From positions 1-64,000 of the forward strand of contig OAPG01000007.1 of NCBI GenBank assembly GCA_900208305.1: a stretch of DNA of 64,000 bases, given 5' to 3'. Positions within the stretch are counted from its first letter, which is position 1; every line of letters begins with the position of its first letter. Made by a program: the position numbers and the translations under genes. This DNA comes from Melanopsichium pennsylvanicum. Taxonomy: Eukaryota; Basidiomycota; Ustilaginomycetes; Ustilaginales. Positions 1 through 11,600 of the stretch are shown here, one piece after another. The notes below the pieces were generated by a model. The model saw nothing but the letters and a program-made list of their open reading frames with translations. It made no database searches and was not told where the DNA came from.

Positions 1-114
1 CCCTAACCCTAACCCTAACCCTAACCCTAACCCTAACCCTAACCCTAACCCTAACCCTAACCCTAACCCTAACCCTAACCCTAACCCTAACCCTAACCCT
101 AACCCTAACCCTAA
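1..114. repeat. Telomeric repeat array, (CCCTAA)x19
   Basis: Nineteen perfect CCCTAA units run from the first base to position 114. This is the C-rich strand of a TTAGGG telomere, so the window begins at a chromosome's left end. The array stops at the junction ccctaac/aagatgg. No degenerate telomere-like units or subtelomeric satellite follow. The visible length is probably limited by the assembly and need not be the true telomere length. Confidence 0.98.
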
Positions 115-482
115 CAAGATGGATCACATGTATGTGTTGTCTGGATGACATCATGATGCAATGGTCTCATCATTGCAATAATTTTGCTTATGCACATCTG
201 CATTAAAAGCCATTGAGACAAACTTGAAGCCATTGCAATGGAGGTGTACAAAACCAATCTAATCTTTTGCATGCCCTTTTTTGTTTTGAGGTTTTGGCAG
301 TTTTGCACAGTCAAATTGGCCTCAACAGAACACAGAAGTCACTCTGCCTTTATTTACAACGGAAACTTGGATTTCAGATGTCGTTGCGAAACCTTCTGGC
401 CTTGATTCAGATCTTTGTTCTCGACTCCTTCTGTTCTCGACTCACTTCGTCCTCCCATCATTATACGCAGGTGATCTTACCG
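115..482. other. Subtelomeric spacer and cysteine synthase leader
   Basis: This is unique, AT-richer sequence between the telomere and the first gene. It holds an inverted repeat, TGCAATG (157-163) and CATTGCA (171-177) around a 7-nt loop, and a perfect 12-bp palindrome CCATTGCAATGG (230-241). The reading frame of the next gene stays open upstream to about 267, but that stretch has no family similarity I recognise and is probably leader. Confidence 0.5.
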
Positions 483-1625
483 ATGACTTTCATACTTCCA
501 CGGTGCTTTGCGGGCCTCGCTCGCTCCCAGGTGCGAGCCTTCCACGGCTCGGCCGCTATCGCTTCGACTTCGACTGTCTCCCCGGTCGCCGCCGCCCACA
601 TGCGTCCAGTCAACGGCTTCGTCGGTGCTGTCGGCAGCACTCCTCTCATTCGACTCAACAAGATCAGTGATGCCACAGGTTGCGAGGTACTGGGTAAGGC
701 CGAGTTCATGGAGCCAGGAGGAAGTGTCAAAGATCGTGCTGCTCTCTACGTCGTCAAGGACGCCGAAGAGCGCGGCCTCATCAAGCCTGGAGGAACCGTC
801 GTCGAGGGCACTGCGGGTAATACAGGTATCGGTCTTGCGCATGTTTGCCGCTCCAAGGGCTACAAGTGCGTCATCTACATGCCAAACACGCAGTCTCAGG
901 AAAAGATTGATCTCCTCCGCATGCTTGGCGCCGAAGTCTACCCAGTGCCAGCCGTAGCTTTCGACAACCCGGACAACTACAACCACCAGGCCAAGCGTCA
1001 CGCTGAGCGTCTCGATAACGCTGTCTGGACCAACCAATTCGACAACACCGCCAACCGACGTGCTCACATTGAGACTACTGGCCCCGAGATTTGGGACCAG
1101 ACCGATGGAAAGCTCGACGGCTTCATCTGTGCCACAGGTACCGGAGGCACCCTCGCTGGTATTACCAGCTACCTCAAGGAGAAGAGCAACGGGAGGGTTC
1201 AGTGCTGGTTGGCTGACCCTCCCGGCTCCGTTCTCCATTCGTACATTCAGACCAAAGGAAAGCTCATGGAGCGCGAAGGCGGATCCATCACGGAAGGTAT
1301 TGGTCAAGGTCGTGTCACCGAAAACCTCAAGCCCGACATCGAAAAGCTCGACAACTCGGTCCACATTCCGGATGAGGAGAGCATTGCTATGGTCTACAGC
1401 CTTTTGCACGAGGAGGGTATCTACATCGGTGCTTCGTCTGCTCTCAACGTGGTCGCTGCCAAGAAGATGGCCGAGCAGCTTGGAGCTAACAAGACCATCG
1501 TGACTATTCTTTGCGACGGTGCTTATCGATATCAAGCCAGACTCTTCTCGCGCAAGTGGCTCGAGTCCAAAGGACTCGACAAGGCCATTCCTGAGCACTT
1601 GCAAAAATATATTGTGCTTCCATGA
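483..1625 (+). CDS. Cysteine synthase, mitochondrial type (cys-12/Mcy1-like)
   Basis: A 380-residue PLP-dependent beta-family enzyme expected to convert O-acetylserine and sulfide to cysteine. The N-terminus (about residues 1-40) is rich in Arg, Ser and Ala and lacks acids, as in a mitochondrial presequence. The PLP lysine is K83 in GGSVKDRAA. The substrate loop GTAGNTG lies near 110-115 and the phosphate-binding GTGGT at 217-221. The late motif CDGAYRYQ replaces the bacterial PDSGERY-like stretch, which I associate with the fungal cys-12/Mcy1 branch. The ATG at 483 was chosen because the extension upstream (to 267) does not resemble the family. It is the most telomere-proximal gene. Yeast Mcy1 has an unclear physiological role, so the exact substrate here is open. 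No introns are needed. Confidence 0.9.
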   Translation: MTFILPRCFAGLARSQVRAFHGSAAIASTSTVSPVAAAHMRPVNGFVGAVGSTPLIRLNKISDATGCEVLGKAEFMEPGGSVKDRAALYVVKDAEERGLIKPGGTVVEGTAGNTGIGLAHVCRSKGYKCVIYMPNTQSQEKIDLLRMLGAEVYPVPAVAFDNPDNYNHQAKRHAERLDNAVWTNQFDNTANRRAHIETTGPEIWDQTDGKLDGFICATGTGGTLAGITSYLKEKSNGRVQCWLADPPGSVLHSYIQTKGKLMEREGGSITEGIGQGRVTENLKPDIEKLDNSVHIPDEESIAMVYSLLHEEGIYIGASSALNVVAAKKMAEQLGANKTIVTILCDGAYRYQARLFSRKWLESKGLDKAIPEHLQKYIVLP

Positions 1626-1925
1626 GCAGGGCGAGGCCAAACTGCAGTGCACTGCACCGCCTTGCGAACATTACAAATTGACTTATCAGTATTGTAAATT
1701 CAAAAATGACTTGGCTCGACTTCCTAAATCAATCTTTCTTTGGTCAATCTCGAGTACGTTGGTCTTTCTCATTACTACGTGTCTAAGAAGGCAGAGGAAC
1801 CGTGTGAATAAAGCTTGCTTGCTATTGACGACTCATGCGATAAAAATACAATTTGTAAAATACACCAAATTAGCTGGAAAAAGTAGGTGACTGAGCAAGA
1901 AAGAGGACGAAAGTGCGATGGTCTA

Positions 1926-3482
1926 TCACAAAAGGAACATGGCAGAGGTACTGAATTGTTCATCGAGAGAGAGGGTGGAAGCGAGGCGGTGGAACTCGTC
2001 GAGCGATCCAGTTCCAAGACCCTGTTGCTCGGACTCGTTGGCCGCTTCGTTGGGTGCAGGTTTGGTGAGGTCTTCGAGCCCTCGCTGGCGTCGCCACCAA
2101 TTCGTCCTTCGAACGATAGAGTCATCAAACAGACCCCACCACTTTGTGAACGTACGTTCACTGAGTTCCCATGCCTCAGGGTCGAGAATGTCATCACCAT
2201 ACACATGAAAAGACGGCAGGGTTCCGTCGGATGAAAGCACCGAAAGCAAGAGATCCAAAGCGAACTCTTCTTCGCACACAGGATTGGTAAGGGTGTGCGT
2301 GAGAAGGCGCGATCGAACAACAGGCCATGGAAGGCAGGCGTCGATGAAGGCTCGGTGAGGATACAGCAGCTGCTCGGTGGTGGGGAGCATATTGCAGCCC
2401 AGTGCATCCCAGTCGATGGCAGCATCGAAGACAAGACCTTTGCCAGACTCGGTCTCGGCGCTAGGCTTTCCACTCAATTGAAGACGAGAGAGGAGCTGAG
2501 GCAATCCTTCGGCGGTGAGGCCGAAGCGAGATCCGATTTGCTCGACAATGCGTGCAAAAGATTGCAACGCGATGGTGATAGTCTCAAAGGGGGCTGAAGA
2601 GCTCGAATTGATGGGCTTTGCATCGGGGCCAGAGGGGCTATTGGATCTGGACGCGAAGGAAGGTTGAGGCGTAGCGAGGGATGGCTCATCAGAGCTTGTG
2701 ACATCACTCGAGTCGGAGCACGTTGGAGCCCGCGAAGGAATTACAAGCAAGTCCTCAAAAGAATTCTGTGGCTCTCGAATGGATTTGGATGAGAAGAGCG
2801 TAGTGTTGGGAAGTATGGTTGGGTTGCCTGAAAGGCCGAAAAGAAGCGATGGACTGGGAAGTGATTGGCTCATGAGGAAAGGATCAGAGTGCATGTCGAC
2901 AATCTTGAGGCCAGTGTTGCGGTAAGTGTACGAGGAGGCTGAGCTTGGGTAAGTGAGTTGCTCGGAAGAAGCGGGTTGAAAGAAGCCGGGGTTGAAAGGT
3001 CCGTAGTTCTGCGGGCCGTGACTGGGTGACGGCATGCAAAAGACACAGTCATTCATGTCCAGGTCGGACTTGGACTCGTGTACTTTGAATACTGGAGGTA
3101 CGTGCATGTTGCTCAAGAAAGTCGTGTCAGACTGAGGCATGCTGTTGAAGCTCGGCATGACTGGAGTGCTAAGTTCTGTGCAGGTCGAGGTAGGGCTAGA
3201 GACCTGGGAGGAGAGAGAGACGGACGACGATGCACTGGAACCGGAAGAACCTGAGCGAACGCGAGGGGGAGCATTGCGAGGCAAAGGTGCAGCCAAGTTG
3301 AGGTCAAGTGGGAAGGTCAGCTGAGCAGAGGCAGCAGCCATGAAAGAAGCGGAAGCTGTAGAGCCAGCGGATCGAGACATTCGAGCCTTCTCACGAAAGC
3401 GTCTCTGCGCCAATTTATTCTGAGCACGACGTCGGTCGAGCTGCTGCTGAGGTGAGAGTCCAGCGGTCGCACTGGAACGCAT
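1926..3482 (-). CDS. bZIP-like transcription regulator with C-terminal DUF3425 region
   Basis: A 518-residue nuclear protein. At residues 17-30 the stretch RRRAQNKLAQRRFR is a bZIP basic region with the N-x7-R spacing (N22, R30). The zipper segment that should follow is Ala/Ser-rich and has no leucine heptads. A long Ser/Pro-rich middle follows. The C-terminal part (about 360-480) carries signatures I recognise from fungal DUF3425 proteins, such as LPWPVVRSRLL and a Trp-rich end (KWWGLF, NWWRRQRG). It is probably a DNA-binding regulator; no target is apparent. The ATG at 3482 sits just before the basic region. An in-frame ATG at 3758 would add 92 residues and cannot be excluded. It converges on the cysteine synthase gene with a 300 bp gap. 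Confidence 0.75.
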   Translation of the reverse strand: MRSSATAGLSPQQQLDRRRAQNKLAQRRFREKARMSRSAGSTASASFMAAASAQLTFPLDLNLAAPLPRNAPPRVRSGSSGSSASSSVSLSSQVSSPTSTCTELSTPVMPSFNSMPQSDTTFLSNMHVPPVFKVHESKSDLDMNDCVFCMPSPSHGPQNYGPFNPGFFQPASSEQLTYPSSASSYTYRNTGLKIVDMHSDPFLMSQSLPSPSLLFGLSGNPTILPNTTLFSSKSIREPQNSFEDLLVIPSRAPTCSDSSDVTSSDEPSLATPQPSFASRSNSPSGPDAKPINSSSSAPFETITIALQSFARIVEQIGSRFGLTAEGLPQLLSRLQLSGKPSAETESGKGLVFDAAIDWDALGCNMLPTTEQLLYPHRAFIDACLPWPVVRSRLLTHTLTNPVCEEEFALDLLLSVLSSDGTLPSFHVYGDDILDPEAWELSERTFTKWWGLFDDSIVRRTNWWRRQRGLEDLTKPAPNEAANESEQQGLGTGSLDEFHRLASTLSLDEQFSTSAMFLL

Positions 3483-6188
3483 GACGGGTAGTCTTTGGCG
3501 TATTATCGTTCGAAGCCTCAAGGTTCGATATGTTGATGCTGGCTTTAATTGACCGAGTTCAGACGGACCAGGGACAGGCGACGTCGATGTGATGATCGGG
3601 GAAAGTGAGCGCTCCGACCAGGGCGAGTGAATTTTTGGGTCGGCGTACAGGGCGAGGGAGGCAGATTGGTGTCGGAAGGTTGGGACATTCAGTACACTAT
3701 ATATGTTTGAACAAAGCGCCACGGCCGCCCCTAAAAGCCCGGCGGAGAAGTCAAACATTGCGGTATGTCGGAAACAAAAAGTGGTTCCGGGGACGAACAA
3801 GATCCAGCGGAAGAACAAATTGTTCCTGATGGAACATGGTACGCAATTCGCCGAGACGTTTTTGCGGTATTGCACGACTCATCGCAGCCTACCGACAAGT
3901 GCAAGACTGGACTAGAGAAGTGATAACAAAGTAGGAGGCAGTGCGGCTCCTTGTGGACTGTTCCACAAAGGCGATGCATGATGAGATCGAACCATTTGGC
4001 AAGAGCAGATTGAATGCGGTGAATGGGTAAGATTCCAGAGGCAGCTTTAAATTCACGATCCAAATCCATCCATCGGAGTGGCAGAAGCAGCGAATTCGCT
4101 TCCGTTTGACTGCTGTGTTACCCTTTAGAATCATGGACATCGATGACAACGATGAATTCCTCCGCCGAGCAAAGTGCTCGAAAGGAGAGGCGGACAATTG
4201 CCTGACAAGTTTGCGGCGCGATTGATTGACTAGGCGAATCAAAGGAGAATTTGGACAAACGACGAAACGGCACACAAGGAGAGAGAGACACAGGGATAGA
4301 GTTGTAGATACTTTGCGAGGAAAGGATGAGGGTCGCATCGAAGGCGGTACAGTGAATATTACATGGTCGGGGTGCAGAGGTGAGGTCAACAGGAAAGGGA
4401 CGGGGAAGAGGTGAATATTGGTAAAGAAAGTACGGAGACAAGACAGAGGAGCCGTGTGACGAAATCTTCGTCGGAGCTCAAACCATTGACAGGTGTAAGA
4501 TGATGATGATGCAAAGAAATTTGATACTGCGATTGTGTGCCAAACTGCTTGGTTCATTGGTGGAACGCGGATGCGTGGAAGTCAGACACCGATATACGAG
4601 TTTTTTTGGCCAAAGCGCTGGAAGACCCAGCGGGGAAGGATCAAAGCTAGGGTTGTCTAGCGGCACAACGTCTGATGGGCGGTAGGAGCTTCTCGCTACA
4701 GGCCACGAGGCAATTGCCGAGCTTTCGCCTCAGCATCGAATGACATAGTCTTCCTTACTTGTCTCGGTTGCACCAAGCCGATATCGGTCGGATATTGGCA
4801 ACGTTCTGTTCCAGAAACATATTCGTCTTCAGTCGTGTCCCATACTCTCACCATCATCCAATCTACCGGCAATAGTATCTAAGGTTGGAACACCCATTGT
4901 TCCCGCTATCTTCATTAGGCTCGCAATTGTCACCTTTTTTTTTTTCTTATAAGCTGAGTGCGACACTTACCCAGTTTGCCCGTAAACCCCAGCCGCAACG
5001 CATCAAAAACGCATTCTTTCTATTCCTTCTGCTTTCGCTGTTGGACTTGATCGCACTGCCTCTTCCCGCCATGATCTTGGTCCCATTCGCGTGCCGATGG
5101 CCAATTCTGCGAGCTCGCTCGCTCATCATTGCGACAATCTGCGAGGTCAGCTCACGCCCTGGACATCGGAATCAGCCTGTTTGTCCGTCCAGACGGTTCT
5201 AATTGATGTCCGCATGCACGAGAGTAGGAGATGCTAGATGCCTGATCGGGAATGCAGACCCAAGCGAGGTGATTTGCAATTTTTCCACCTTCTTTTTATG
5301 CGTCCATCTGAACGTCTAAACTCTGCTTCGATTTGCAAAGCCATCGAATTTCGGTCGTGTAGCCGCGGTCTCTTGAGGAGAAAAACGGAAAAGGGTCATC
5401 ACGTACTCAAAAATCGCTGCGAAGCACTCTACGGAGCTGCAAAATGTCTGGGCATAGCTTACATCATGTGAGTAAAGATTCAAAGCACGCGGTGAAGAAA
5501 CGATTGCTTCAGAAATAATGAACGCCGCGACTCTATTTGGGGATTGAATGCCGAACGCGTGAGCGATGAAAGTTTGTTTTGCTCTCCAAATGTATCGCGT
5601 TGCGGTTGTGTCGCTGCTTCAGTGATACTGTGGCTTCTTCGCTTCGTCGCTTCAGGAGAACGGTCAAACATTTCCGAAGCTCCGACGAGCTGCTTAATCT
5701 CTTCCTTCCGTTGAATGAGAACCCAGTTGAGGAAACTTTCAAGCCTCGTGGCCACGATCAAACTCGAGCGGCTATTAGCCCTCTTCAATCACAGATATCC
5801 GAGAAGGGCTGCATCGTTTCCAGGGTTTGAGTATTGTGGAATTGACGAGATCTACTTTGTCGACCCCACCATTATGTGCTTCCCACTGCGTGGCCTACCG
5901 GGGCCAACGTTCAGAGCGACAGATGAACTGTCAGACATGAAAAATGACACAGGACGCCGAAGATGCCGGAAGCAACGCGCACAAGTGCTTTGTTAGATTT
6001 CAAATAGAAAAGCGTCAGCCGGTTGACGGGATTCGGGGAGTGGAGACACTCACAGTGTGACAGGGTTCAAGTTTTTGTTGGAACTGTGATTCTGCGGTAT
6101 GTGTGTGCTGACACCGGTGACGCTTCCCTACTCTCTTCTAGCACAGCTCTCCCGAACACGACAAATCTGAATAAGACAGAACGGCAGT
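3483..6188. other. Gene-free spacer between divergent bZIP-like and PPR genes
   Basis: About 2.7 kb between two divergent genes. On the minus strand, roughly 3.5-4.6 kb is pyrimidine-rich, as expected of a long 5' leader for the bZIP-like gene. A 222-codon minus-strand frame there (3889-4557) looks like leader sequence, with no recognisable domain. Near the PPR start, GTATGT at 6097 and a pyrimidine tract ending in TAG at 6141, with CTGAC between them, could be a very short (45 nt) 5' UTR intron. I see nothing else I can support. Confidence 0.4.
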
Positions 6189-8429
6189 ATGATACGGCAA
6201 ATCAGCGCTCGACCGAACACGCTAATACTCAGCCCTCAGGAGATGGTCGGGCTTCAAAGGACGGTCGCGACATCCAGTACAATTCAAACTCTCCGCAACA
6301 ATCCTTTCCTTACAGCTCGGAGGACATTTGCAAATCCGACGGCAGCATCGAACAAAGAGCAACCGAACAAAGAGCAAAAGTCATCCGGAGGCGCCACAAG
6401 AGCATCGCCTTCGAGCTCCATCTATCCTGACTCGAAGGCGGCCGATCGCCGTCATCCACATGCACCTCAACTATTCCGGCACTTCAGAAGGCGTAGTCTT
6501 GGTCAAGACTCCTCGCCTTCGAAGGAGTCAAAGCAGCGCGTGTCAAGCGATACGTACATCTTGCGGAACGTTTCTACCGACTTGGAGCTGAAGCAGCTGT
6601 ACAATTCTTTGGGCAAGGCTGCAGACAGCCACGATGCGGTTCATGCGGCAAAACTTTGCCAACTGATCAAGGAAAGGAAGGAGCAAATTAGCGAAATCCG
6701 CGGCACTATAAGCTTCGAACCCGACGAAAAAGTTGTCTTCCTCGCCATCATGCGCGCGCTCGCACATCATGGTCTCCTGGAAGAAGTGGAAGCAGTACAC
6801 GCTGACATGCTCGCATTTGGATACGATGAATGCATTGATTCGCTCAATCACATGCTCCTGGCTGCCATCGTCTCTGCGAATGAAGAAGTGACACGTGCGG
6901 TCCTGGATCGCATATTTGCACTTCCGTCCTCCTCACCTTCAGTGACAGATCGCACAGAACAGCTTGCCAAGATCCTACTGAACGAAAAGCACAGCGCTTC
7001 GATCTCAAAGCCCGGTCATGCTGCTGGCTTTACATTGCCCGTCCAGAAGACACATAACTGGAACGCATCGACTTTTGCGCATATGATAGATAGTGCGTGT
7101 CAAGATCACAACCTCGAATTCGCCCTCTTGCTCCTCTCGAGCTGCTACCGTGCTGGGCTGACGCTTCCGCATGAATCACTGACTCGGCTCATCACTCTGT
7201 GTCTTCATTGCGACGAGTTTAGAGCCGCCGTGGAGCTTGCCGATCTGATGGAGCAAGGAGGCCTGGTCTACCGTCTTAGTAGCGAAACAGTCATGGAATC
7301 ACGGTCCTCGCTTGCAGATAACTTGCTCCGCTCTGAAGTTCGAAGCGGTCAGGTTGCACGTCGTTTGCCGCCGAGCATTTGGATGTCCATCTTACGATCT
7401 TGCGCGGAAGGCGGCTACTTTCCAGGCGTCGAATTGGCATGGTCTCGCGCGATCACGCAAGGACTGCTTTCGCCAGACGACGGCCTTCTTCTTGCCATTC
7501 TTGGCCTTGCTGCAAAAGAAGGGAGTGCCCAGATGGCTCGCGTGTGTCTCAAACATATCGACCCTACTTTCGAGAAGCAACAAACCGGATTAACCCCAGA
7601 TGAATCCGCTTCGGACTCTGCTGCACAACCCAAGCAAAGACTATCCAGCCCTTCGATGGGCATGGTCATTCAGGAATGGCACTTGGCTCCGCTATTCGAA
7701 GCATATTGCAGTGCACGAGACTATGCAGGAGCGCTGCGCACCCTTCGCGGCTACGATCAACGTGGCTTCCGAATCACAGATCAAACTACACGAAGACTCA
7801 GCACGTCCATCTACCCCGATAAGGCGTCCCTGCAGCTCGCAAGGGACGCGCTCAACGGCTCTGCTATGGACCCTACGGCTGGAACCCACATTGCTATCGT
7901 CAACGCTATCCTCAACGCAGCTGTATGGGTCGGAGATCTCACGCAAGCATTCGAGATCTACCGAGCTATCCCGTCGTATCACACTGTCGCTAGTCCAACA
8001 AGCGCTCAAGCACGCTCCAAGTCGAACATGCTCACTCCCAATGTAGAAACGTTCAATGCCCTCCTCAGCGGATGCATCGATGTCGCCGACTACGAGACCG
8101 GTATAGACTTGCTCAAGGATCTCAATAAGCTACAACTAAAACCCACTGCGGTGACGTTTGAACGCATGATTGTCTTATGTTCGACGCAACGCAACTACGA
8201 CGATGCCTTCGGCTTTATAGAAGAAGCCAAGGAGAAAGGGGTTGCTCCCAGTCGCAAGAGCTATGAAACTCTCGTGCGCAAGTGCTTCCGAGAGAAAGAC
8301 CTTCGATGGGAACGTGTTCTCGCTGACATGGAAGATCACGGCTACCGCCCTGGTCCAGGGCTTTCACGCGAGCTCCAGCTCCACCCCGAATCGCTCGATA
8401 CACAACGCACACGATTTGTAACGTATTGA
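6189..8429 (+). CDS. Mitochondrial pentatricopeptide repeat (PPR) protein
   Basis: A 746-residue protein. The N-terminal 60 residues are rich in Arg, Ser, Thr and Gln with few acids, consistent with mitochondrial import. Helical-repeat sequence runs through much of the rest. The clearest PPR units are near the C-terminus: NVETFNALLSGC, a following unit with TAVTFERMIVLC, then KSYETLVRKC. These match the 35-residue PPR pattern (V-x-T-[FY]-N/E-x-[LM]-[IL]). Such proteins bind organelle RNA and act in its processing, stability or translation; the target cannot be read from sequence. The start is the first ATG of the frame. It converges on vigilin with a 243 bp gap. Confidence 0.8.
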   Translation: MIRQISARPNTLILSPQEMVGLQRTVATSSTIQTLRNNPFLTARRTFANPTAASNKEQPNKEQKSSGGATRASPSSSIYPDSKAADRRHPHAPQLFRHFRRRSLGQDSSPSKESKQRVSSDTYILRNVSTDLELKQLYNSLGKAADSHDAVHAAKLCQLIKERKEQISEIRGTISFEPDEKVVFLAIMRALAHHGLLEEVEAVHADMLAFGYDECIDSLNHMLLAAIVSANEEVTRAVLDRIFALPSSSPSVTDRTEQLAKILLNEKHSASISKPGHAAGFTLPVQKTHNWNASTFAHMIDSACQDHNLEFALLLLSSCYRAGLTLPHESLTRLITLCLHCDEFRAAVELADLMEQGGLVYRLSSETVMESRSSLADNLLRSEVRSGQVARRLPPSIWMSILRSCAEGGYFPGVELAWSRAITQGLLSPDDGLLLAILGLAAKEGSAQMARVCLKHIDPTFEKQQTGLTPDESASDSAAQPKQRLSSPSMGMVIQEWHLAPLFEAYCSARDYAGALRTLRGYDQRGFRITDQTTRRLSTSIYPDKASLQLARDALNGSAMDPTAGTHIAIVNAILNAAVWVGDLTQAFEIYRAIPSYHTVASPTSAQARSKSNMLTPNVETFNALLSGCIDVADYETGIDLLKDLNKLQLKPTAVTFERMIVLCSTQRNYDDAFGFIEEAKEKGVAPSRKSYETLVRKCFREKDLRWERVLADMEDHGYRPGPGLSRELQLHPESLDTQRTRFVTY

Positions 8430-8672
8430 TCACACAGCATATCCTTGTAATTTACTCATCCGACGTTTTCCTATCTCATGCATTCATTCATGCTTGCTCG
8501 CTCCGTAAAGCCTAGGTTTGACATGGGTTAATAGTATCGTTCGGTGTGATCATCGCACTCTGACTCCACAGCCGACTGAGACGTCTTGACTTGCAAATTG
8601 AACACGGGAACAGTTGCGATAGAGAGTGTATGCTTTTTGGATCTACAATGATAAGTTTATTGTGCATGTCAA

Positions 8673-11600
8673 TTAGTCGCGGCGATTGGAGGAGGCAACA
8701 TTTTCAAGCAGCTCCTTGGCGTGCAGAACAGCATCCTTGGAGCCACGGATGATGCAGAGTCCGCCAGCATCTCGAGGAATCTCTACAGCGGCACCCGACT
8801 CCTTTTGGATGTTCATGAGACCGCTGCCGCCGCGGCCAATGATACGAGGCACAGCCGAAGGCGAAACCCACAGCTTGCCCTCGTGAGATGCGATGTCAGC
8901 TTCCTTGATGGATGTCCGGATGCGCTTGACTGCCTTCTGGAGCGAAGCTTCGTCTTTACCGGTCAAGGTCCAGGAGATGACATCGGTGCCAAAGGCCGAT
9001 GAAAGCTCCTCAATCTCGAATTCATTCTCCTCAGCAGTCTCGTCGTCGTCGATACGAGCACCAGCGGCCGATGTACTGATTTTGGCAGCGGTGGCGGAAG
9101 TCAAGGCCGAGGCCGAAGCCGCACCACGTGGGGTGTCGACCGAAACACCAAAGTCAGAGCGGAGCTGGCGGAAGAACTGCGGGGTAGCAATGCGAGCGTG
9201 CACACCGCTGGGAACGTCGATCGACTCGGAAGCGGAAGCGAAGCTCGACTTGATCTCTTCAGCCAATGCCTTGCACCTGTCCTCTGCACCAACTATCTTG
9301 ACGATGGTCGAGTCGTCACCGCCGGCAATCCCATCCTTGTTGATTGGCTCGCCAGTGGAAGCGTACTCCTTCCAGCCAGGGAAGACGAGGCGCACAGAGT
9401 ACTCAGTCTGCAGCTCGGACTGACGCGAACCGCCACGGCCGATCAACATCCTCTGTGCCTGAGGAGCGACGACCACACCGTACACGACGCGGGACGCGAG
9501 AACCTCGGCGGCTTTCTGCAACTCATCGCGGATGGCCTTCGCCAATGAAGCAGGGCCGCGAACAGTGACCGTAGACGAATTCTTCTCGTTTCGGCGAGGG
9601 AACTGCACGTACTGAGATGATGCCTTGGCATCCTCGGGTCCACCGGCCTTGATGATGAGGTCACGGATGTTGGAACCTTGGGGGCCGATGAGGATACCGT
9701 GGTGCTCGGGGGCAATGGCGAGGGTGTACGCCACCTCTGCGTCCACCTCCGAAGCGATGGTCTCAATCGCTTTGCGGGCAGCGGCGATGGCCTTCTTAGT
9801 ACCACGGATCTTGATGGAGGTGGTGCCGTCCATCTCGTTGTCCTCACGGTCGACATCGACCTGAGCCTCGCTCTCATCGCGGATCTGCTTGATGGTCGTA
9901 CCGCTTTTGCCCATAATGCGTGCAATGGACTTGGTGCTCACTGTGAGAGTAGAGACGTTGTTGTGCTCCTTCTCATATTCGAGAAGCTCAAGCAACTCAG
10001 CCTTGGCGCCTTCGACACCCTTCTTACCACCCTTGATGATGACCTCGTCAGGCTTCTGAGCGGCTCGAGCTGGCTTGTCGTCAGCCGCCTCAGTAGGGGT
10101 CGAAACGCCGCTTTGTGCGTTCGCGTTCGGGAAGTTGATGCGAACAGCGTAAGTATCTTGGAGACGGGTAACGTATTTGCCTCCCGAGCCGATGAAGCTG
10201 CCGTGCATCTCTTGGGGAATCTTGAGGGTGACGCTAGTTTCGTCAGCGAGCCTCTCGACCTGGGTTTTAAGGCGCTTCTTGGCCTCCTCGACATTCTCCT
10301 TGCGACCAGTGAGGACCACCTTGGTGGTGGAAGCTGCCTTGCGACCTTTCTTGGCCCCATCAGTACCTTCAGCGCTGGAAGGCTCGCCAAAGTCGATGCG
10401 GACCCCTAGCTCTTCGCGCAACTTGCTGACAGCGGAGCCGCCACGACCAACAAGGTGAGGGACGTGGTTACTATCAACCGAGAATTCGGCTACGTGGCCG
10501 TTGATGATGCTATCCTGCTCGGCCTCGACGGCGATCCGCTTGAGCTCCTTGACGACACGCTCAACCTCGGAGCTAGGGCCACGGACGAGGATTGAGTCTT
10601 CAGATAGGCTCGAGCCAGCCTTGTCAGCAGCTGCTGCATTGCTAGAGCCAAGCTTGACAGCAACCAGCCTGTCTTCGCCGATGACGGCGTTGAGGGTGGT
10701 GCCGTTAGGCCCCAGAATAGAACGATGAAGCTTGGCGGGGACTGCCAAGGTCTCGGTGCGAATGTCAGCGGCTGCGACCTGGGCCTTTTGGATGTCCTCC
10801 GTGACAGCATCGAGGATCTCCTTGGCTTTGGCATCGCGAGCCTTGCGATCCGAGGGCAGGCCAGCAACAATGGAGGCGCCGGCCAAGACAAGCAGAACAT
10901 CGGAACGAGAGTCACCATCGGCGCCGGACGAAGCAGGTGGGAAGAGAACGTCGACACCGCGTGCCTCGTATGGCTTGAGACCCTGACCCTTCTTGCCGAT
11001 GATGAAGCGGTGAAGGAGAGGATCGAGCTCGATCACCTCGACGAAGGAAGGAGGGACAGACTTGACAAGCTCCTGTATGGTCTCCCTGTGCTTGGATACT
11101 TCGGCAGCGTCCGAACCAACGATCTCGATCTGGACATTACCTGTCGACTCGACGATAGCAGGCCGAGGAAGGTAGATCTGGGCGGTGGAGCTGCGAAGAA
11201 TCTTTCCTCCGACATTGAGCCAACGAAGAACGTGCTTGGCGTGGCCGACGGGGTCCTTGGCAAGCGACCTATGGGCTGCGACCACGTCGACAATCTCGAC
11301 GCGGACGGCGTTGGCCTTCTCCATGGCGGCTGTGAGGGCTAAGGGCAGCTGAGTCTGAGGACCGCGGATGGTAATGCTGTCCGAAGGATCGTCGATAGCG
11401 GCGAGCTCGACGCTGCATGATGTGGATGCAAGGATGTCGTTGGCAGCATCACCGACGAGGAATCGGTGTTGGCGTTTGGGAATGCTGATAGCCAGGGTGC
11501 GGAACGAGTTCTTCATCTCGTCGACCTGAGCCTCGATGGCAGCCACTGCCTTCTGAACTTTCTCGCGGTCGCCGGAGACGATGATGGCAAGGTCACGCTC

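Noticed and set aside
477..1652. 391-codon minus-strand frame opposite the cysteine synthase gene
   Set aside because: The plus strand encodes a clear enzyme; the antisense frame has no domain and follows from biased third-position codon use.
3889..4557. 222-codon minus-strand frame upstream of the bZIP-like gene
   Set aside because: Pyrimidine-rich leader composition and no domain; probably 5' UTR.
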